Source: Roseibacillus sp. (GTDB lineage: Bacteria > Verrucomicrobiota > Verrucomicrobiae > Verrucomicrobiales > Akkermansiaceae). Taken from it: a DNA stretch of 11,968 nucleotides. The DNA lies in NCBI GenBank assembly GCA_002723015.1, contig PBNG01000082.1, forward strand, positions 1-11,968, read 5' to 3'. Below are positions 7,681-11,968 of the stretch, one piece after another; position 1 is the first letter of the stretch, and every line of letters starts with the position of its first letter. The notes beneath the pieces were generated by a model, which was not told where the DNA came from, did no database searches, and was given only the letters and a program-made list of their open reading frames with translations. The position numbers and the translations under genes were made by a program.

Positions 7681-8115
7681 TCAGTGCTGATGCGTTCCCC
7701 GGCATCCTGCACACCCGACCCACTCACTGGATCCATCCGTGTAGAACTCCTTCTTCCAGATGGGTAGGCGGCGTTTGACTTCATCAATCACGAAGCGACA
7801 GGCCGCGAATGTCTCGGCCCGATGCGGGGCAGAAACCACTACCATGACAGCGCACGCTCCGATCTCAAGGGAGCCGGTCCGGTGTACTGCTCCCGCGTAA
7901 TCGAGTCCGAATTTCTCAGTGGCTTCCTCAAGAATTCTGCGTCCTTCCTTCTCTGCTACCGCACGATGAGCTTCATACTCCAAACGGAGCACTCTACGAC
8001 CCTCGTGATGATTACGGACGAGACCTTCGAATATTGAAACAGCGCCTGCGTGAGGATTGTCAGCGGCATTCCGCAGGGTAGTTGGGTCTATAGGGACGGT
8101 GGTAAGGCGGAACAT
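7681..8115 (-). CDS. moaE: Molybdopterin synthase catalytic (large) subunit MoaE
   Basis: MoaE, with the MoaD sulfur carrier, converts cyclic pyranopterin monophosphate to molybdopterin in the cytoplasm. The 144-residue product shows the family landmarks in order: GAVSIFEGLVRNH (24-36, with Arg34), LEYEAHR (45-51), VHRTGSLEIG (77-86), APHRAETFAA (96-105) and VKRRLPIWKKE (113-123). Lys114 and Lys121 are spaced as the two active-site lysines (119 and 126) of E. coli MoaE. The C-terminus, GCAGCRGTHQH, contains a CxxC and an HxH that are not part of the catalytic core. The ATG at 8115 has a strong GGAGG ribosome site (8124-8128) lying inside the last codons of the upstream mobA-moaD gene, 4 bases away. 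Its partner MoaD domain is therefore encoded immediately upstream. Confidence 0.95.
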   Translation of the reverse strand: MFRLTTVPIDPTTLRNAADNPHAGAVSIFEGLVRNHHEGRRVLRLEYEAHRAVAEKEGRRILEEATEKFGLDYAGAVHRTGSLEIGACAVMVVVSAPHRAETFAACRFVIDEVKRRLPIWKKEFYTDGSSEWVGCAGCRGTHQH

Positions 8116-8119
8116 GGGA

Positions 8120-8950
8120 CTAGCCTCCGGAGAAGGGGGGGAAGAGGGTCACCTTGTCTTCGTCCAACAGTTGGTGACTCCACGAACTGAATTCATCATT
8201 GACTGCAACTCTCACCGAATCGATTTCAAGCGACAACCCACGGGACATACGGAGCTCTTCCCACAATCCTGCGGCAGTGGTTGCCTCGGTCTGAATCTCC
8301 TCGGAATCAAGGCCTGCGTTTTCCCTGAGAACGCCACAATATTCCGTATGGATTCTCTTTATCGAACGTCCATGGTTCAGGCTCTGGCGTGCTTCCTCGA
8401 GGTCCTCAGGCCGGTTACAGTTGTCGAGAGCGGATAATTCGGGAAGCTCAATTTCCCGGCGGGTAAGTGACGATAAGAATCGTCGCGCGCAGCCTCGCCC
8501 ATGAGAGAGCGCTTGCTCCAGCGCAGCCCGGGAAGAGGATTCGTAAATAGTGCAAAGAGGTTCGGGTTTGCCGTCAAAGCGGCTCTTAAAGCAGGTCGCA
8601 TTGCATGTCGGATCCCTGTGCTCCACGAGGTGTTTCAGGGTAGAAGGGGTCAGGAAAGGAAGGTCGCAGGCGGTGACCAGCCAGGCAGCCTCCGGCGAGT
8701 GAGCAAATGCGGATTCAAGTCCCGCCATGGGTCCGGCGTTTTTCCGCAGGTCCCGGATGGTAGGGCAATTGTAAATGCGATCATCGTCCTCTCCAATCGA
8801 GAGGTAGGATTGCGCGGTGACGGTTCCGAGTAACTGGATTCCCCTTTCACGCATGGAAAGACCCTCGACGATGACGAGGTCCGCCTTGTCGCAGCCCATG
8901 CGGATACTTTTTCCTCCTGCAAGAAGGATTCCATAGAGGGGGACACTCAT
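8120..8950 (-). CDS. mobA-moaD: MobA-MoaD fusion: Moco nucleotidyltransferase plus molybdopterin synthase sulfur carrier
   Basis: The 276-residue protein joins two Moco enzymes in one uninterrupted frame. Residues 1 to ~195 are MobA-like: LLAGGKSIRMGCDK (9-22, nucleotide-binding loop), GPMAGL (73-78), ACDLPFL (94-100, Mg-binding Asp96), DGKPEPLCTIY (126-136) and NCNRPEDLEEA. This domain attaches GMP (or, in relatives, CMP) to the cofactor. Residues ~197-276 are a complete 80-residue MoaD: CGVLRENAG near its start, RVAVNDEF, and the terminal KVTLFPPFSGG. The final Gly-Gly is free at the C-terminus, as thiocarboxylation requires. The ATG at 8950 is 5 bases after the moaC stop and has no clear ribosome site, suggesting coupling. 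The stop lies 4 bases before moaE. A two-gene sequencing artefact is unlikely because both domains and the linker are clean. Whether the domains are processed apart is unknown. Confidence 0.92.
   Translation of the reverse strand: MSVPLYGILLAGGKSIRMGCDKADLVIVEGLSMRERGIQLLGTVTAQSYLSIGEDDDRIYNCPTIRDLRKNAGPMAGLESAFAHSPEAAWLVTACDLPFLTPSTLKHLVEHRDPTCNATCFKSRFDGKPEPLCTIYESSSRAALEQALSHGRGCARRFLSSLTRREIELPELSALDNCNRPEDLEEARQSLNHGRSIKRIHTEYCGVLRENAGLDSEEIQTEATTAAGLWEELRMSRGLSLEIDSVRVAVNDEFSSWSHQLLDEDKVTLFPPFSGG
8124..8128 (-). promoter_or_regulatory. Ribosome binding site of moaE embedded in the MoaD Gly-Gly codons
   Basis: On the minus strand the last codons of the fusion gene are GGA GGC TAG. They create a GGAGG Shine-Dalgarno sequence 8 bases before the moaE ATG, so the codons for the catalytic MoaD tail also drive translation of its partner. 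Confidence 0.8.
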
Positions 8951-8955
8951 GTATT

Positions 8956-9432
8956 TTAAGTCGAGCAGAAATCGCTTTTACCGCCTCGCTTCTCCTCGAG
9001 GTGGATTCCAGTGATCACGATGGATGGGTTTACCGCCTTGCACATGTCGTAAACCGTGAGTGCTGCAATGGAGGCCCCGGTGAGAGCTTCCATTTCGACA
9101 CCGGTCCGACTACTTGTTGAACATTCACAGATGACGTCGAGAGAGCCGTCATTTCCGGGCTCAATCGTCACATCGCACTTGTCGAGGGGCAGAGGATGGC
9201 AGAGAGGGATCAGGGAGGAGGTCTGCTTGGCTGCCATGATTCCTGCAAGAATCGCGGTGGTGATGATCGAGCCCTTCTTGTTCTGGAACCCCTCTTCCTT
9301 TAGTTCGCCGAAGAGTTCGGATCCCAGAATGACACTGCAGCTGGCCCGGGCATAGCGACTGGTGACATCTTTGGGGCTGACATCCACCATTCTGGGATGG
9401 CCCGCTTTATTCAGATGAGAGTGCTCGCTCAC
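8956..9432 (-). CDS. moaC: Cyclic pyranopterin monophosphate synthase MoaC
   Basis: MoaC completes the first Moco step, turning the MoaA product (3',8-cyclo-GTP) into cyclic pyranopterin monophosphate. With the GTG start at 9432 the protein is 158 residues, close to the usual ~160, and aligns from its first residues with E. coli MoaC (HLNKAGHPRMVDVS). Earlier in-frame TTG (9459) and GTG (9450) codons would add 6-9 residues. None of the candidates has a clear ribosome site, so the start is uncertain. Motifs seen are MVDVS (15-19), AGIMAAKQT (63-71), LIPLCHPLPL (74-83, His79), GVEMEALTGAS (111-121, Glu113 and Glu115), VYDMCKAV (127-134, Asp129 and Lys132) and the C-terminal EKRGGKSD loop (Lys148, Lys152). 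The residues matching the known active site are all present. It lies 48 bases after moeA and 5 bases before mobA-moaD. Confidence 0.95.
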   Translation of the reverse strand: MSEHSHLNKAGHPRMVDVSPKDVTSRYARASCSVILGSELFGELKEEGFQNKKGSIITTAILAGIMAAKQTSSLIPLCHPLPLDKCDVTIEPGNDGSLDVICECSTSSRTGVEMEALTGASIAALTVYDMCKAVNPSIVITGIHLEEKRGGKSDFCST

Positions 9433-9480
9433 CAGGGCACGATATGACACAACTAACAAAAAACGAGATGATTTGCGACC

Positions 9481-10671
9481 TCAGGTCCAAGCTCGGAAGG
9501 GAACCAGAACACCCTCAGGGAAAGAGGTATATTCCGCAGGTAGCTCGACGAAGCCGTCAGACTGGATGGAGGAGGCAAAGTCTCCAGAATTGGACAAAGG
9601 TAGAGGTTGGGCTGTCACGAGGGCTTCTCTTCGGCGGGTTCTGACGGGAATGCTGTAAGCGAGTAGCGGCTCGAACGTGATTTTAGATCCGAGGGATACC
9701 ATCTGAGGCAAGGGGGTTTGCTTCTGGGCTGCTTTCAGGAAGGGAAGAACGAAGCGATGAAAGGTGATCTGAACAGACATCGGGTTTCCTGGAAGTGCGA
9801 AAACGGCTGGAGCCCCTTCCCAGTAGGCCAGAGGCTTTCCGGGGCGCTGGGCGACGCCGTGGAAAGCCGGAGATCCGAAAAGTCTCTCCAGCGCTGGACG
9901 GACGAAGTCGTATTTACCCTTGGAAATTCCACCACAGAAAATAATGAGGTCACAATCCCGATACTCCTCCACGGCGGAGACGGTAGCATCGGGATTATCC
10001 GGCAGGTGCTGGTAATGAGTTAATAAGGCACCGGCCGCAGAGAGTGCACAGTGGAGAGCCGCGGCATTGGATTGACGGACCTCGTGGTCTGCTGGCCTGC
10101 TGGTGGAGTCAACCACCTCGTCTCCCGTAGTGAAGAGGGCGACCCGGGGTTTCCGGAGGACCGGCAAGGTGGTAGCACCTATGGTGGCAGCGACGGCTGC
10201 AACGCGGGAATCGATGACGGTCTCGGGCGGAACAAGAGTTTCACCGGCAGCATGATCGCTGCCTCTCCTGTGAATGAACCGGCCCGGAACGAAAGAACCG
10301 GGGCTCACGGAGAAATGCCGATCCTGTCGTGTAAGTTGTTCGTAGGGTATCACCGTGTCGCAGTCAGGTGGAAGGCAGGCTCCGGTCATTATTTCCCAGC
10401 AGTGCCCAATCGGAGTCTCGCGAGGCGCCGGGGCACCGGCGGGATGATCTCCTCCAATCTCCAGTTTATGAGCCTTCGTTAGATCAGCTTCCCGGAAGGA
10501 TATGCCATCCATCATTACCCGGTCATAGGGAGGAAGGGGCCTGTCGGCCAGAAGGGCGGTTGCGAGGACTCGGCCCCGGGCCTGTTCAAGGGGAATACTT
10601 TCCACTGCCAGTTTCGGGGTGGTTGACAGGGTGATTTCTTCCGCAGCCTCGGGAGTGATGAGAGGATTCAT
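9481..10671 (-). CDS. moeA: Molybdopterin molybdenumtransferase MoeA
   Basis: MoeA inserts molybdate into adenylylated molybdopterin. The 396-residue protein is close to the ~410 of E. coli and covers the normal domains. Visible motifs are LPPYDRVMMDGIS (46-58, equivalent of the PxFDxSAMDGYA signature), EIMTGACLPPDCDTVIPYE (93-111), VALFTTGDEVV (177-187), RQSNAAAL (199-206), FCGGISKGKYDFV (245-257), RPGKPLAYW (276-284) and VFALPGNPMSVQ (290-301). The C-terminal beta domain runs to the TGA at 9481-9483. The ATG at 10671 is preferred: it has a GGAAG ribosome-site-like sequence about 7 bases upstream and begins right at the usual family N-terminus. A TTG at 10710 would add 13 residues. It is the first gene of the minus-strand unit and is divergent from moaA. 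MDGIS instead of MDGYA marks a variant subgroup; the key Asp and Gly are kept. Confidence 0.95.
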   Translation of the reverse strand: MNPLITPEAAEEITLSTTPKLAVESIPLEQARGRVLATALLADRPLPPYDRVMMDGISFREADLTKAHKLEIGGDHPAGAPAPRETPIGHCWEIMTGACLPPDCDTVIPYEQLTRQDRHFSVSPGSFVPGRFIHRRGSDHAAGETLVPPETVIDSRVAAVAATIGATTLPVLRKPRVALFTTGDEVVDSTSRPADHEVRQSNAAALHCALSAAGALLTHYQHLPDNPDATVSAVEEYRDCDLIIFCGGISKGKYDFVRPALERLFGSPAFHGVAQRPGKPLAYWEGAPAVFALPGNPMSVQITFHRFVLPFLKAAQKQTPLPQMVSLGSKITFEPLLAYSIPVRTRRREALVTAQPLPLSNSGDFASSIQSDGFVELPAEYTSFPEGVLVPFRAWT

Positions 10672-10753
10672 GGCGCGCTTCCAGTCCACAGGGAATGGGA
10701 AAATACCCAAGTATTTAGTTGCGAGATGGCGCCTTTAGGTTTGGGTGGTTTGG
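10672..10753. promoter_or_regulatory. Divergent moeA/moaA control region with inverted repeat
   Basis: The two Moco transcription units start from opposite sides of this ~80-bp gap, so both promoters must lie here or inside the gene starts. A perfect inverted repeat, AAATAC-CCAA-GTATTT (10701-10716), sits near its centre and could be an operator acting on both units. It does not resemble the E. coli ModE site (TATAT-type half-sites). I found no confident -35/-10 pair. The gap is too short for a Moco riboswitch. Confidence 0.5.
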
Positions 10754-11746
10754 ATGCTTCTGGACCAGCACCACCGCCCGCTGCGAGATCTACGCATCTC
10801 CGTCACCGACCGGTGCAATTTCCGTTGTCGCTATTGCATGCCTGCCGAGGTATTCGGCCCGGACTACCAATTTCTTCCCCAGAAAGACCTTCTTAGCTAT
10901 GAGGAGATTGCACATCTAGCGGGCTTGGTCGCCGACCTTGGAATTCGCAAGTTTCGTCTGACGGGGGGAGAGCCTCTCCTGCGGCGGGGGTTGGAAGAGC
11001 TGGTAAAGCTACTTTCCGCTCTCGACGGAGTCGATGATCTCGCGATGACCACCAACGGGACCTTGCTTGGGCGTCACGCGGAGCGGTTACGAAGCGCAGG
11101 CTTGCACCGTGTTACCGTCAGCCTCGACGCGCTGGACGGGGAAGTTTTCGCGCGGATGAATGGGGTTGGGGCAAAGGTGGGTCGGGTTCTTGATGGCATT
11201 GAAAGAGCACGCTCCGCCGGATTGGGGGTCAAGATAAACACCGTTTTGCGACGTGGCGTCAACGAGAGTGAGATCCTGCCGCTCGTTCACTGGGGTTGCG
11301 AGCGGGAGATACCAGTGCGGTTCATTGAATACATGGATGTTGGTGAGACGAATGGCTGGCGGATGGAACAGGTAGTGCGGACGAGAGAGGTCCATGATCG
11401 AATCGCGGCTGAGTTCTCCATGGAAAGATTGAATCCGGCGCATCAGGGAGAGGTCGCCCGCCGCTACCGGATTGGGGCGGGGAATAGAGAGGTGGGTTTC
11501 ATTTCCTCGGTGACTGAGCCATTCTGTGGTGGCTGCAATCGACTGCGGCTATCAGCGGAGGGAAAACTGTACACCTGCCTTTTTGCAGCGAGTGGCTTTG
11601 ACGTGAGACAACTGATACGGTCGGGAAAAGAGGAAACTCTGCGGCTCGCAATCCAGGGAATATGGGCAGATCGTGGGGATCGATACTCCGAGCGACGAGG
11701 GGCGCGAAAGAAACATAAGGTGGAAATGAGTTATATTGGAGGATAG
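10754..11746 (+). CDS. moaA: GTP 3',8-cyclase MoaA (radical SAM)
   Basis: MoaA is the radical-SAM enzyme that starts Moco synthesis by cyclising GTP in the cytoplasm. The product is 330 residues from ATG 10754. The SAM cluster motif CNFRCRYC uses Cys21, Cys25 and Cys28 within LRISVTDRCNFRCRYCMP. TGGEPLLR (70-77) is the SAM-binding GGEP motif, followed by MTTNGTLL and TVSLDAL. The C-terminal GTP-binding cluster is complete: Cys258 and Cys261 in FCGGCNRLRLS and Cys275 in LYTCLF. The protein ends in Gly-Gly (YIGG), a tail needed for activity in characterised MoaA. A GTG at 10745 would add three residues; the ATG fits the family start better and has a GGTGG sequence 5 bases upstream. It is transcribed away from moeA and shares the divergent control region. 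A MOSC gene follows after 5 bases. Confidence 0.96.
   Translation: MLLDQHHRPLRDLRISVTDRCNFRCRYCMPAEVFGPDYQFLPQKDLLSYEEIAHLAGLVADLGIRKFRLTGGEPLLRRGLEELVKLLSALDGVDDLAMTTNGTLLGRHAERLRSAGLHRVTVSLDALDGEVFARMNGVGAKVGRVLDGIERARSAGLGVKINTVLRRGVNESEILPLVHWGCEREIPVRFIEYMDVGETNGWRMEQVVRTREVHDRIAAEFSMERLNPAHQGEVARRYRIGAGNREVGFISSVTEPFCGGCNRLRLSAEGKLYTCLFAASGFDVRQLIRSGKEETLRLAIQGIWADRGDRYSERRGARKKHKVEMSYIGG
11738..11742 (+). promoter_or_regulatory. Ribosome binding site of the MOSC gene inside the moaA Gly-Gly codons
   Basis: moaA ends GGA GGA TAG. The GGAGG within it lies 9 bases before the GTG start at 11752, a good Shine-Dalgarno spacing. This supports GTG 11752 as the real start and implies translational coupling with moaA. 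Confidence 0.75.
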
Positions 11747-11751
11747 GCACC

Positions 11752-11968
11752 GTGACCTGGGAGATTGATATCGTCCATTTGTTCCTTTCCAGTGGGCACA
11801 ACTACAAGGGGCGTCATGGAAAAGGATCCCTCGATCACACTATCAATGACCCTGATGTCATTGAATGTGTCTCGGGACGTGGAATCCGCGGAGATCGCTA
11901 CTTTGATCATAAGGAGAATTTCAAGGGGCAGATCACGTTTTTTGACTATCAGGTCTACGAGGACGTAA
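11752..11968 (+). CDS. MOSC-domain protein, N-terminal part (3'-truncated by window)
   Basis: The frame opens at GTG 11752, five bases after moaA, and runs to the window end without a stop, giving 72 residues. IVHLFLSSGHNYKGRHG (7-23) followed by VIECVSGRGIRGDRYFDHK (36-54) and FKGQITFF (57-64) matches the start of a stand-alone MOSC domain. Cys39 is in the position of the conserved MOSC cysteine. MOSC domains occur in Moco sulfurases and in mARC/YiiM-type Moco proteins, and are proposed to bind cofactor or carry sulfur. Its position right after moaA supports a Moco-linked job such as cofactor modification, carriage or use. The C-terminal half is not visible. A competing frame starting at 11765 is a shadow. 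Confidence 0.85.
   Translation, partial: MTWEIDIVHLFLSSGHNYKGRHGKGSLDHTINDPDVIECVSGRGIRGDRYFDHKENFKGQITFFDYQVYEDV

Noticed and set aside
8120..8950. Possibility that mobA and moaD are separate genes merged by a sequencing error
   Set aside because: The frame is continuous through a normal linker near residue 196, and I see no stop or ribosome site there suggesting two genes.
10672..10753. Moco riboswitch upstream of moaA or moeA
   Set aside because: Known Moco riboswitches need well over 100 bases. The gap is about 80 and shows only a 6-bp-arm repeat.
11765..11968. Open frame starting at 11765 on the plus strand at the window end
   Set aside because: The overlapping frame from GTG 11752 encodes clear MOSC motifs and has a good ribosome site, so this one is out of frame with the real gene.

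Overview
This window most likely comes from a bacterium of the Verrucomicrobiota (or the related Planctomycetota). The best indicator is the adjacent DUF1549/DUF1553 and DUF1501 gene pair, which is abundant in those phyla. The upstream secreted, beta-rich protein fits the same group. The assignment is inferred from gene content, not from a marker gene. Base composition looks even and moderately GC-rich, with no tRNA, rRNA, IS element or CRISPR array visible.

Layout. (1) Positions 3-821 (+): the C-terminal part of a secreted, probably carbohydrate-binding or adhesin-like protein. (2) 822-957: a gap with a terminator-like stem and a perfect 8-bp inverted repeat. (3) 958-5092 (+): a two-gene operon. 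It encodes a large DUF1549/DUF1553 protein with a CxxCH motif and a discoidin-like insert, then a Tat-exported DUF1501 protein one base downstream. (4) 5186-10671 (-): a tightly packed six-gene unit. In transcription order it reads moeA, moaC, a mobA-moaD fusion, moaE, a secreted C39-like cysteine peptidase, and a membrane-anchored alpha/beta-hydrolase-fold protein that lacks a recognisable catalytic serine. (5) 10672-10753: a short divergent regulatory region with a 6-bp inverted repeat. (6) 10754-11968 (+): moaA, then a MOSC-domain gene cut by the window end.

The molybdenum cofactor (Moco) genes cover most of the pathway. MoaA and MoaC convert GTP to cyclic pyranopterin monophosphate. MoaE and the MoaD domain form molybdopterin (MPT) synthase. 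MoeA inserts molybdate, and the MobA domain adds the nucleotide. An MPT adenylyltransferase (mogA/moaB), the MoaD-activating enzyme (moeB) and a molybdate transporter are not in the window. The MOSC protein probably handles sulfur or Moco chemistry.

The most notable points are the MobA-MoaD fusion, the two unexplained envelope-type genes at the end of the Moco unit, the apparent loss of the catalytic triad in the last of these, and the reuse of the terminal Gly-Gly codons of both MoaA and MoaD as the ribosome binding site of the next gene.
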